Source of the DNA: Candidatus Eiseniibacteriota bacterium
GTDB taxonomy: Bacteria; JAFGKV01
Length of the DNA: 11,024 nt
Direction: 5' to 3'
Assembly (NCBI GenBank): GCA_025453925.1
Contig: JALOPK010000084.1
Span: 1-11,024, forward strand
The notes beneath the pieces were generated by a model. The model saw only the letters and a program-made list of their open reading frames with translations. It searched no databases and was not told where the DNA came from. Shown piece by piece: positions 1-5,865 of this stretch. Position 1 is the stretch's first letter; each line of letters begins with the position of its first letter. A program made the position numbers and the translations under genes.

Positions 1-480
1 CGCAGGCTTACGGATGATAGGAAGGGCCAGCTCATCACGCTGGACACCGAACAGGAGAGGACCCTTTTCTTCGACTTCTTTCCGCTGGAACTCGGAGAGA
101 TCCAGAGTTTCAAGACCCGATTCCACCTCTATACCGTACCGGGACAGGTGTACTACGAAGCGAGTCGAAGAATCGTCCTGTCCGGAGCGGACGGCGTGGT
201 GTTCGTGGCCGACTCTCAGGTTTCGAGGCGCGAGGAGAACATTGAGAGCTTTCGCGGTCTGCTTGAGAATATGTCGTTCTACGGCCTGCATCCCGACCAG
301 GTGCCGGTGGTGCTCCAGTATAACAAGCGGGATCTGAGCGAAGTCATGAGCCTGGAGGATCTTGATGCCGACTTCCGCAGGGATGGCTGGCCTCGCTTCT
401 CGGCGGTCGCCACGAAGGGGGACGGCGTGCTCGACACCATCCGCACCGCCATGAAAGAGGTTCTGGCGCGCTTCGAGTGA
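1..480 (+). CDS. mglA: MglA-like Ras-superfamily GTPase (5' end outside window)
   Basis: This is the C-terminal 159 residues of a small Ras-like GTPase of the MglA type; the reading frame is open from base 1, so the P-loop and start lie upstream. Visible signatures are ERTLFFDFFPLELGEI, then TRFHLYTVPGQ, which is the MglA form of the G3 switch II motif (TVPGQ in place of DTAGQ), VVFVADSQ, and the NKRD base-specificity motif in QYNKRDL. MglA proteins are cytoplasmic nucleotide-dependent polarity switches, known in Myxococcus for setting the leading pole for motility, and are turned off by the roadblock protein MglB. The stop overlaps the extreme 5' side of the next gene, which carries a roadblock-like domain, so the two probably form one switch module. 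Whether this copy governs motility or another polar process cannot be told from the fragment. Confidence 0.9.
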   Translation, partial: RRLTDDRKGQLITLDTEQERTLFFDFFPLELGEIQSFKTRFHLYTVPGQVYYEASRRIVLSGADGVVFVADSQVSRREENIESFRGLLENMSFYGLHPDQVPVVLQYNKRDLSEVMSLEDLDADFRRDGWPRFSAVATKGDGVLDTIRTAMKEVLARFE

Positions 481-494
481 AGGAGACGCTTCGA

Positions 495-1214
495 ATGTCA
501 TTGAAGGGAACACTCGGCGACCTCAGCGTGCCTGATCTGCTCCAGATCCCGCTGATAGGGAGGCTGACCGGTGCGCTTGGGTTTGCCAACGGCGATCGGG
601 AGGCCGTGGTGTACTACCACAGTGGGGCGATCGTCCATGCCGAATCGGGTGAGCTGCAGGGCGAACACGTGGTGTACGATCTCCTGGAGTGGGCGGAGGG
701 GAAGTTCAGTTTCGAAAAGGGCCGTCAGTGCGCTGCGGCGACCATCAAGAAGGATGTCCAGCACCTCTTGCTGGAGGGCCTGCGGCGCCTCGATGAGCGA
801 GCCAGAGCCGAAGCCGAACGACAGCAGCAGTGGAAAGCGCAACTCGGAAGTGAGGCAGAGCTCGCAACCGCGCTCTCTGAGGCTCTTGTCAACGCGGGCA
901 CCGCGGTCGCTGCTGCCGCCGTTCTTGATCGGGATGGCCGCGTGCTCGCCTCATGGCCCGGGCCGGTCCTTCCCGAGAGCCCAAGCTACCAGGCCCTTCG
1001 CACCTGCGTGCGGATGTGGAAGGCCGCGGAGACCGGGTGTGATCAGCTATACTGGGGTACCGAAGCAACCTGGGTGGCCGGTCGGAGCCTCGGGGCATTC
1101 TCGCTTCTGGCCGCTGTCGCCAAGGAACGAACGGGCCTGGGGCAGTTTCACTTCGGGTTCAAGAAGGCTGTCGATCTGCTTCTTCTGCGCCTTCAGATCG
1201 CGAATCCGGCCTGA
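495..1214 (+). CDS. DUF4388 domain protein with C-terminal roadblock/LC7-like region
   Basis: A 239-residue cytoplasmic protein. The ATG at 495 is chosen because AAGGAG at 480-485 lies 9 bases upstream and the protein then opens with the typical DUF4388 start MSLKGTLGDLSVPDLLQ; an in-frame GTG at 477 overlapping the mglA stop is possible but has no better signal. Residues 1 to about 105 are DUF4388 (PATAN-like), including the conserved YYHSGAIVHAESG strand and the EGKFSFE stretch. A charged, probably helical linker rich in Arg, Glu and Gln follows (about 100-130). The remainder, with AAAAVLDRDGRVLAS and a later GLGQFHFGF strand, resembles a roadblock/LC7 fold. DUF4388 and roadblock proteins commonly accompany MglA-type GTPases, so a role as regulator or effector of the upstream GTPase is inferred. 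The roadblock call is weaker than the DUF4388 call. Confidence 0.85.
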   Translation: MSLKGTLGDLSVPDLLQIPLIGRLTGALGFANGDREAVVYYHSGAIVHAESGELQGEHVVYDLLEWAEGKFSFEKGRQCAAATIKKDVQHLLLEGLRRLDERARAEAERQQQWKAQLGSEAELATALSEALVNAGTAVAAAAVLDRDGRVLASWPGPVLPESPSYQALRTCVRMWKAAETGCDQLYWGTEATWVAGRSLGAFSLLAAVAKERTGLGQFHFGFKKAVDLLLLRLQIANPA

Positions 1215-1497
1215 ACGACCACGACCCAGGAGAGGCTCCGGCGATCCGCCTCTCGTCGGTCAATCTGGGCGGCACCACCGTCGAGCGGCGTCCTTCCCTC
1301 TGGGCCTCCGCGCATCGGGCGGGGGCCGTTCCCTCGAATGACGCCACCTGACGTCTCTCTGTAAGCCCGCAACAGCGCACCGTCTCCGATGCTGGGCGCC
1401 ACCAGGTAGGAGAGCCGAGACGACGACCGGGGGTTTCCCGTGGGCCGTGCCGGCCAGGGCTCACTCTCTCCCACCGGAACGAGCGGAACGAAGAAGA
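1215..1497. other. Intergenic stretch without a supported gene
   Basis: Between the GTPase module and the Hsp20 terminator there are about 280 bases with open frames on both strands but no recognisable protein, no Shine-Dalgarno in front of a plausible start, and no homology I recognise. It begins with an inverted repeat at 1230-1254 (listed separately). A small unknown RNA or a decayed gene cannot be excluded. Confidence 0.5.
1230..1254 (+). terminator. Possible terminator hairpin after the GTPase/DUF4388 genes
   Basis: GAGAGGC pairs with GCCTCTC across an 11-base loop, starting 15 bases after the DUF4388 gene stop. There is no T-tract behind it, so it may only protect the transcript end or be fortuitous. 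Confidence 0.35.
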
Positions 1498-1528
1498 GAG
1501 CCGGGTGACTGGTCGAGCCACCCGGCTC
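1498..1528 (-). terminator. Rho-independent terminator of the first Hsp20 gene
   Basis: A perfect 10-bp stem (GAGCCGGGTG with CACCCGGCTC) with an 11-base loop lies 27 bases beyond the stop of the minus-strand Hsp20 gene. Read on the minus strand it is followed by a pyrimidine-rich TCTTCTTCGTT tail, a weak version of the usual T-run. Confidence 0.65.
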
Positions 1529-1554
1529 AGGCGGGTCTCGGCCCCCCGGTTCCC

Positions 1555-2007
1555 CTACTTGATGGAGATGGGGATCTCCTTAGGGCGGGCCGCCTCGGAT
1601 TTCGGCAACTCGATCACCAGAACACCATCCCTGAAGGTCGCGCTGATCCTCTCGGGATCGACGGCCCTTGGGAGCGTGAACACGCGCTGGAACTTGCCGT
1701 AGGTCCGCTCCTGGCGATGCCAGTTCTTGCCTTTCTTCTCCTCGCGCTCAAGCCGTTTCTCGCCTTCAACGGTGAGAGTTGACTCGTGAACGGAGAGCCT
1801 GATGTCCTCTTTGGTGAGGCCCGGTAGTTCCGCTTCAACGACAAAGCCATCTTCAGTTTCGTGAATATCGACCTTCGGGCCCCACATCACTCCCGCAGTC
1901 TCGGGCTCGGCGAGCGAGCTCCTTCCGAAGAAGGACTCGAGTAGACGATTCATCTCGTCCTGCAGGGTCGTCACCTCATGGTTTGGTCTCCACCGAACGA
2001 TTGCCAT
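1555..2007 (-). CDS. Hsp20/alpha-crystallin family small heat shock protein (copy 1)
   Basis: A 150-residue small heat shock protein, an ATP-independent holdase that binds unfolding proteins in the cytoplasm and hands them to the DnaK/ClpB system. The start MAIVRWRP is fixed by GGAGGA 7 bases upstream and by the identical start of the neighbouring paralog; a longer open frame upstream holds the promoter and has no family similarity. The alpha-crystallin domain spans about residues 45-143, with VDIHETEDGFVVEAELPGLTKEDI, LTVEGEK, the YGKFQRVFTLP strand and the DGVLVI strand with a variant of the A-x-x-x-n-GVL signature (ATFRDGVLVIELP). The C-terminal IPI in KEIPISIK is the I-x-I tail that docks to a neighbouring subunit in the oligomer. 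It has its own sigma-54-type promoter and terminator, so it is a single-gene unit despite lying directly behind copy 2. Confidence 0.96.
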   Translation of the reverse strand: MAIVRWRPNHEVTTLQDEMNRLLESFFGRSSLAEPETAGVMWGPKVDIHETEDGFVVEAELPGLTKEDIRLSVHESTLTVEGEKRLEREEKKGKNWHRQERTYGKFQRVFTLPRAVDPERISATFRDGVLVIELPKSEAARPKEIPISIK

Positions 2008-2078
2008 TGCTGTGTCCTCCTTCCCGTCGGTTGGGTACCATCTGCACTGTTGCATCAACAGGCACACCGACTGCCGCA

Positions 2079-2095
2079 TGCAGGGATCATGCCAA
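2079..2095 (-). promoter_or_regulatory. Sigma-54 (RpoN) -24/-12 promoter for Hsp20 copy 1
   Basis: On the minus strand the sequence TTGGCATGATCCCTGCA matches the consensus YTGGCACGRNNNTTGCW at all but two defined positions and keeps the exact GG-N10-GC spacing. It lies about 72 bases upstream of the Hsp20 start, giving a leader of roughly 60 bases. The leader contains a small hairpin (CTGTT with AACAG at 2047-2061). Sigma-54 promoters need an AAA+ enhancer-binding activator. The escape from chance is strengthened by the second match in front of copy 2. Confidence 0.7.
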
Positions 2096-2103
2096 AACCC
2101 CTT

Positions 2104-2156
2104 GGGTGCGCATTGGAGTCTACTCCGACGATATCGACGGCCAGTACGGCGCACCC
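2104..2156. repeat. Nested inverted repeats upstream of the copy 1 promoter
   Basis: GGGTGCGC at 2104-2111 pairs with GCGCACCC at 2149-2156. Between them lie GGAGT-CT-ACTCC at 2115-2126 and the palindrome CGATATCG at 2129-2136. The cluster sits just upstream of the -24 element, where an activator or integration host factor could bind. Function is inferred from position and symmetry only. Confidence 0.4.
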
Positions 2157-2301
2157 CATACGACAAGAGAGGCACGGCCTGCCATTATGACAGTTCGCGC
2201 CTGAAAGTAGTCGCGTGACGCACAGTGCCGCGCACACTACCCGGAAGATGAGCGTCAGAGCTACGAAGCCGGGGGAGGGAGCGGGTTTGGCGGAAAACAA
2301 G

Positions 2302-2333
2302 GAGCGGGCAACCGCAGCAGCGGCTGCCCGCTC
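2302..2333 (-). terminator. Rho-independent terminator of the second Hsp20 gene
   Basis: GAGCGGGCA pairs with TGCCCGCTC, and inside it CCGC pairs with GCGG around an AGCA loop, with a single mismatch between the two stems. On the minus strand it is followed by CTTGTTTTCC, a proper T-rich tail. It lies 16 bases past the stop of Hsp20 copy 2 and separates that gene from copy 1. Confidence 0.8.
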
Positions 2334-2349
2334 ATGCCCCTTAAGGCAG

Positions 2350-2799
2350 CTACTTCACGGCGATGGGGATCTCTTTCGGGCGGGCTATTTCCTTCTTGGC
2401 CAGATGAATGGTCAGGACCCCGCTCTCGAAACTCGCCTCAATCTTGTCCGAATCCACTGCCATGGGAAGAGAAAACGACCGTTGGAACTTGCCGAATATC
2501 CTCTCTTGCCGGTGGCAGTCGCAGTCCTTCTGGTCGGCGTGGCCGTACTTCTTCTCGCCCTCGAGCGTGAGGGTATTGTCGTGTACGGTCAGTTTGATGT
2601 CTTCCTTCGTGACGCCGGGAAGCTCGGCGTCGAAGAGATACCCATCCTTCGTCTCATGTATGTCCACGCGCGGCCCCCACAGACTCGCCGCGGCGGCAGC
2701 CTCGGGCTCACGATGGCCCAAGAACGTCTCAAGAAGGCTGTTCATCTCATCTTGCAGCGTGGTCACGTCTCGGTAGGGTCTCCAGCGTACGATAGCCAT
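2350..2799 (-). CDS. Hsp20/alpha-crystallin family small heat shock protein (copy 2)
   Basis: A 149-residue paralog of the neighbouring Hsp20, aligning over its full length and identical at the start (MAIVRWRP), in VTTLQDEMN, in VDIHET and in ARPKEIPI. The start is set by AGGAGG 7 bases upstream. The alpha-crystallin domain covers about residues 44-142 (DAELPGVTKEDIKLTVHD, LTLEGEK, FGKFQRSFSLP, SGVLTI), and the tail has the I-x-I subunit-docking motif (IPIAV). It differs from copy 1 in an alanine-rich N-terminal arm and in the loop after LTLEGEK, where copy 1 has a Lys/Glu-rich stretch and this one has GHADQKDCDCHRQ, with a C-x-C-H cluster. That loop lies in the beta5-beta7 dimerisation region, so redox or metal sensitivity is conceivable but not shown. 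It is transcribed from its own sigma-54-type promoter. Confidence 0.96.
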   Translation of the reverse strand: MAIVRWRPYRDVTTLQDEMNSLLETFLGHREPEAAAAASLWGPRVDIHETKDGYLFDAELPGVTKEDIKLTVHDNTLTLEGEKKYGHADQKDCDCHRQERIFGKFQRSFSLPMAVDSDKIEASFESGVLTIHLAKKEIARPKEIPIAVK

Positions 2800-2855
2800 T
2801 GTAGTTCCTCCTATGTGGTGGCTTGAACCGCACTCTTGATTGCAGTCCACACTTA

Positions 2856-2872
2856 AGCAGCTATCGTGCCAC
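2856..2872 (-). promoter_or_regulatory. Sigma-54 (RpoN) -24/-12 promoter for Hsp20 copy 2
   Basis: On the minus strand GTGGCACGATAGCTGCT carries a complete TGGCACG -24 block and CTGCT for the TTGCW -12 block, with exact GG-N10-GC spacing. It lies about 57 bases upstream of the start codon, leaving a leader of about 45 bases. It is the better of the two sigma-54 matches in the window. Confidence 0.75.
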
Positions 2873-2885
2873 ACACTGCATGCGG

Positions 2886-2897
2886 GCCATGCATGGC
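2886..2897. repeat. 12-bp perfect palindrome GCCATGCATGGC
   Basis: A perfect dyad 14 bases upstream of the -24 element of Hsp20 copy 2, flanked on both sides by further CATG tetramers (2880-2883 and 2901-2904 neighbourhood). It may be an activator or repressor site, or an element for the divergent adenosine deaminase gene. Sigma-54 activator sites usually lie further upstream, so its role is uncertain. Confidence 0.4.
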
Positions 2898-3047
2898 TCT
2901 CATGGCAGCAGTGGATGCCGTGCCAGATGAGCGTCCCAGTCTGTCCGAGGAGCGCCATTCCCGCATCGGTAGGCATCGTTGCGCCGGTAACCCTTGGTCG
3001 TTTCATTGAGGCCAGTCTGCGAGTCCCCGCGCACCCCTGGAGACACC

Positions 3048-4067
3048 ATGGATCTTACTACCCTGCCCAAGACCGAGCTGCACATGCACCTCGATGGGTC
3101 AATCCCCATGGAGTTGACGTGGCAGCTCATGACTGAGTACCGCCTCAACCCCCGGCCGACCCTGGAGGAAACGGAACGGCTCCTCACCATGCAACCGGAG
3201 GACGAGACGTCCCTGCTGGCGTACCTCGACAAGTTCAGCTACCCCCTGTGGATCACCCAGTTCTACGAGAACATCCAGGGCGCCACCATCGCGATTCTGG
3301 ACCGATTGGCCGCCCTCAATGTCACTTTGGCGGAGCTGCGATACTCACCCATCGTTCACACCTACGCCGGGCTTACCGTTCGCCAGGCCATCCGCGCCGT
3401 GCTGAGCGGGATGAACCACGCCCGGAAAGCCCATGGCATGCGCGTCGGACTCATCGTCATCGCCATGCGCCAGCACGGCCCCCATATCGCCAAGATCCTT
3501 GCACGACAGGCGATCGCCGAGGGGCAGCGATTTCACAGGAGGTCCGGCGTAGTCGGATTCGACATCGCCGGAGCCGAGCGCGGAAACCCACCGGGATTGT
3601 TCCGCGAGGCCTTCCTGCTGGCCCGGCACGGGGGGCTGGGGTTGACCGTTCACGCGGGAGAGGACGAGGGGCCGCGCAGCGTGTGGGAGGCAGTCGACGA
3701 ACTGGGCGCCCGACGCATTGGGCACGGATGCTCGGCCTTGCAGGATATGACCTTGGTGCAACGTCTCGCGCGTGACAGGATCCTTGTGGAATGCTGCGTC
3801 ACATCCAACTACCAGACCGGCGCCGTGCCGCGGGGCGCGCGGCATCCGATCTTCACCTTCCTGGAGCATGGCGTGCCGGTCGCGATCTGCGTGGACAATG
3901 CGACCGTGTCCCGGACCGACAGCGTGCGGGAGAGCGCGCTGGTGGCCGATGAGGTGGGGCTGGACGAGGTCATCCGGATCCACCGGCAGGCCAGGGAGTT
4001 CAGTTTCATCGCTGCTGACGCGCCTTCCGGCTCGGGCAACCCTGATGGCGAGGCTCGGGAACCGTGA
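3048..4067 (+). CDS. Adenosine deaminase family protein
   Basis: A 339-residue metal-dependent deaminase of the amidohydrolase superfamily; members hydrolyse the 6-amino group of adenosine or related purines (some act on aminofutalosine in menaquinone synthesis). The start ATG at 3048 follows GGAG by 5 bases and gives the usual N-terminus. Zinc ligands are visible as H12 and H14 in TELHMHLDGS and H202 in VHAGED, with catalytic E205; H226 is in RIGHG and D283 in ICVDNATVS. GFDIAGAE at 170-177 is the family's substrate-side loop. In place of the D-D pair of mammalian and enterobacterial adenosine deaminases this protein has D283-N284, and the preceding TSNYQTGA...HP segment also follows the actinobacterial-like subgroup. 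The substrate is therefore left open. It is divergent from Hsp20 copy 2 and its stop overlaps the next gene by 4 bases (GTGA). Confidence 0.9.
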   Translation: MDLTTLPKTELHMHLDGSIPMELTWQLMTEYRLNPRPTLEETERLLTMQPEDETSLLAYLDKFSYPLWITQFYENIQGATIAILDRLAALNVTLAELRYSPIVHTYAGLTVRQAIRAVLSGMNHARKAHGMRVGLIVIAMRQHGPHIAKILARQAIAEGQRFHRRSGVVGFDIAGAERGNPPGLFREAFLLARHGGLGLTVHAGEDEGPRSVWEAVDELGARRIGHGCSALQDMTLVQRLARDRILVECCVTSNYQTGAVPRGARHPIFTFLEHGVPVAICVDNATVSRTDSVRESALVADEVGLDEVIRIHRQAREFSFIAADAPSGSGNPDGEAREP

Positions 4068-5671
4068 GGACGCGGATCATAGCGGGCATGGTGGTTCCGG
4101 CTCTACTTCTCGTCGGGGTGGCGGATGCCGCGCGACACTCGGCCACCCTCGCCCACCGAGAGCACAGCAGAGACCGCCCGGGTCTCTCCGGCCCGATGCT
4201 TCAGGCGCCCAGCGTTGCGGGGTTCTTTCTCGTTCACTACACGACGGTCGGTGTCGACGCGACGACCGGTACGTATGCCGCGGCGATCGCGGCCTGGGCC
4301 GATGCCTCTCGACAGGTGTTCACCGGCCTCGACTGGCTGCCGCCGCCGCCCGACGGCACGGCGGGCGGGGATTCGAGGTACGACCTGTACCTCATGGGGC
4401 TCGGCCAGTCCCTGACCGGATACACCCAACTGGAGGGACTCCTGCCCGGAGGGTATCCGGACGACGCGACCAGCTACGCGGTGCTGGCGACCGGGATGAC
4501 CGACGCGGAGGCATCGGCGGGGGTGGCGCACCACGTGCATCAGGCATGCCAGTATGCGTATTCGGCGAATGAGCTCGGCGCATGGATGGAACAGAGCGCC
4601 GGATGGATCGAGGAACTCGTGTTCCCGGCCGCCAACCAATGGGTGCTGCGTACGGGATCATACCTCGGGAACGCCCGGAAGTACTTGTTTGTCTCCGATG
4701 GCTGGACGGAGCAGGGGGCGCTTCTGTGGCCGAAGTATCTGGCCGAGTCCGCCGGCGATGCCGACCTTATCCGGCGCATCTGGCTTCGATGTGCCGATGT
4801 TCCCAACAATAACACCGTTTCGGCAACACAGCAGGAACTGGCCTTCTCGGGCCTCGCTTCTCTCCAGGAGGAGTTCCAGACGTTCACTGCCTGGAACTAT
4901 CTGTCCGGCGTTCATGACGACGGGATGCACTACGACGAGGGCGATCAGATCACCGGATCCGTGCCCCTCTTGGCCAGTCACGCCTCCTATCCTGCCGAAG
5001 GCCAGACCAGCGTGCTCACCGCGCCGTACGGCCTTGGCGCCTCCTACGCGGAGTTTCTCTACACCGCCGGAAGCGAGATCCGCATCAGCCTGGATGGTTC
5101 CGACACTTACGGCCCGTGGGGCGCAGGAGTGATTGCGATCAGCGGCTCCGGCCAGGCGACCTATGGTGCCTTTGCCGTGGACGCCGTCACCGGCATGGGA
5201 GACACGACCATCGCCGGGTGGTCCACTCTCCAACGCGTGGTGCTCGTCGTGCAGAACCTGCGCCTCGCTGCAGGGGCGCCCGGGCCGTTTTGCTACACCG
5301 CCGATGTCGCGGGATCCTCGCCGCCCTCCACCCCCACCGGGCTGGTCAGCGCGGTGTCTGGCGACTGGATCCGCCTGACGTGGTCGCCGTCGACCGATCC
5401 CGACGGCGACCTCGAAGGGTATCACGTGTATCGGTCAACACGGACGTTTCTCCCGCTGCCGGCCATGACCAGGATCGCCTCCGCAGTGACGGACGAGGAC
5501 CCTGGAATGCCTGGTGTGCAATGGACGGATCAAAACACCCTCGGGGCCGACGTTGTGGGCGATGAAGGTGCCAACTACTTCTGGGTTCTCACCGCCGTGG
5601 ATGCCGCCGCCAACGAATCGCCGCCCACCGGCGCCGTCGGGGAGTTCGACTTCCTGGTGCACTACCCCTGA
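4064..5671 (+). CDS. Secreted MXAN_6640-like putative metalloprotease with fibronectin III domain; zinc motif degenerate
   Basis: A 535-residue exported protein. Start GTG at 4064 overlaps the deaminase stop and yields a classic signal peptide: basic RTR, hydrophobic core to about residue 19, and a likely cleavage after ADA (residues 20-22). The body resembles the MXAN_6640-type putative metalloproteases: YDLYLMGLG at 106-114, then HQACQYAYSANE and WMEQSAGWIEELVF at 159-187, where the family normally has an HExxH zinc motif followed by a W-x-E-xx-A-x-W-x-E helix. Here the motif reads A-H-H-V-H-Q-A (155-161): the catalytic Glu and the second His of HExxH appear replaced, so peptidase activity is doubtful. 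Residues about 421-520 form a fibronectin type III domain (PSTPTGLVSAVSGDWIRLTW, YHVYRS, YFWVLTAVDAAANESPP). No sortase, PEP-CTERM or type IX sorting tail is evident. Family assignment is by recall and less certain than the secretion and FnIII calls. Confidence 0.8.
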   Translation: MRTRIIAGMVVPALLLVGVADAARHSATLAHREHSRDRPGLSGPMLQAPSVAGFFLVHYTTVGVDATTGTYAAAIAAWADASRQVFTGLDWLPPPPDGTAGGDSRYDLYLMGLGQSLTGYTQLEGLLPGGYPDDATSYAVLATGMTDAEASAGVAHHVHQACQYAYSANELGAWMEQSAGWIEELVFPAANQWVLRTGSYLGNARKYLFVSDGWTEQGALLWPKYLAESAGDADLIRRIWLRCADVPNNNTVSATQQELAFSGLASLQEEFQTFTAWNYLSGVHDDGMHYDEGDQITGSVPLLASHASYPAEGQTSVLTAPYGLGASYAEFLYTAGSEIRISLDGSDTYGPWGAGVIAISGSGQATYGAFAVDAVTGMGDTTIAGWSTLQRVVLVVQNLRLAAGAPGPFCYTADVAGSSPPSTPTGLVSAVSGDWIRLTWSPSTDPDGDLEGYHVYRSTRTFLPLPAMTRIASAVTDEDPGMPGVQWTDQNTLGADVVGDEGANYFWVLTAVDAAANESPPTGAVGEFDFLVHYP

Positions 5672-5678
5672 GGGACCG

Positions 5679-5707
5679 GTGTCGCGTTCCTGCGGGGAAC
5701 ACGACAC
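5679..5707 (+). terminator. Hairpin after the secreted protein gene
   Basis: GTGTCG-C-GTTCC pairs with GGAAC-A-CGACAC around a TGCGG loop, 7 bases after the stop. The stem is 11 bp with one mismatch, but no T-tract follows, so it is either a terminator without a T-run or a transcript-end stabiliser. Confidence 0.5.
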
Positions 5708-5804
5708 GACGCATCACGGCACGATGGGTTGGCTGCTGGTCCCCGGCACGACCGTGCCGAGGTCTACTCCGGAATCGCGCTCGTCCATTGTGGTTCCTGC
5801 ACTC

Positions 5805-5826
5805 ACCCGGCGGCTCGCAGCCGGGT
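5805..5826 (-). terminator. Hairpin downstream of the ceramide operon
   Basis: ACCCGGC pairs with GCCGGGT across an 8-base loop, about 40 bases past the stop of the minus-strand epimerase gene. A further short hairpin (CGGCAC with GTGCCG) is at 5744-5759. Neither has a T-run on the minus strand. These are the only structures I see in the convergent region 5672-5865. Confidence 0.35.
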
Positions 5827-5865
5827 TCCCGGGCGCGGCGCGAGATGCCCCCCGGGGCGAAGGCG

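Noticed and set aside
1360-1470. Possible riboswitch-like segment (GTAAGCCCGCAACAGCG and GGTAGGAGAGCC)
   Set aside because: Short resemblances to cobalamin and cyclic-di-GMP riboswitch pieces did not assemble into either consensus, and no suitable downstream gene on that strand follows.
1193-1474. Minus-strand 93-codon open frame in the intergenic stretch
   Set aside because: No recognisable motif, no ribosome site, low-complexity composition expected of chance frames in GC-rich DNA, and it overlaps the end of the DUF4388 gene.
2008-2175. N-terminal extension of Hsp20 copy 1 by 56 codons
   Set aside because: The extension has no Hsp20 similarity, contains the promoter-like element, and the internal ATG has a strong Shine-Dalgarno and matches the paralog's start.
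2897-2930. A further TGGCACG block (minus strand, about 2913-2932) followed by CTGCT, resembling a second sigma-54 promoter for Hsp20 copy 2
   Set aside because: The GG to GC spacing is 13 rather than the required 10 bases, so it cannot be a functional -24/-12 element; the match at 2856-2872 has the right spacing.
3345-3983. Minus-strand 212-codon open frame inside the adenosine deaminase gene
   Set aside because: It lies antisense to a gene with clear catalytic motifs; long antisense frames are common in GC-rich genes.
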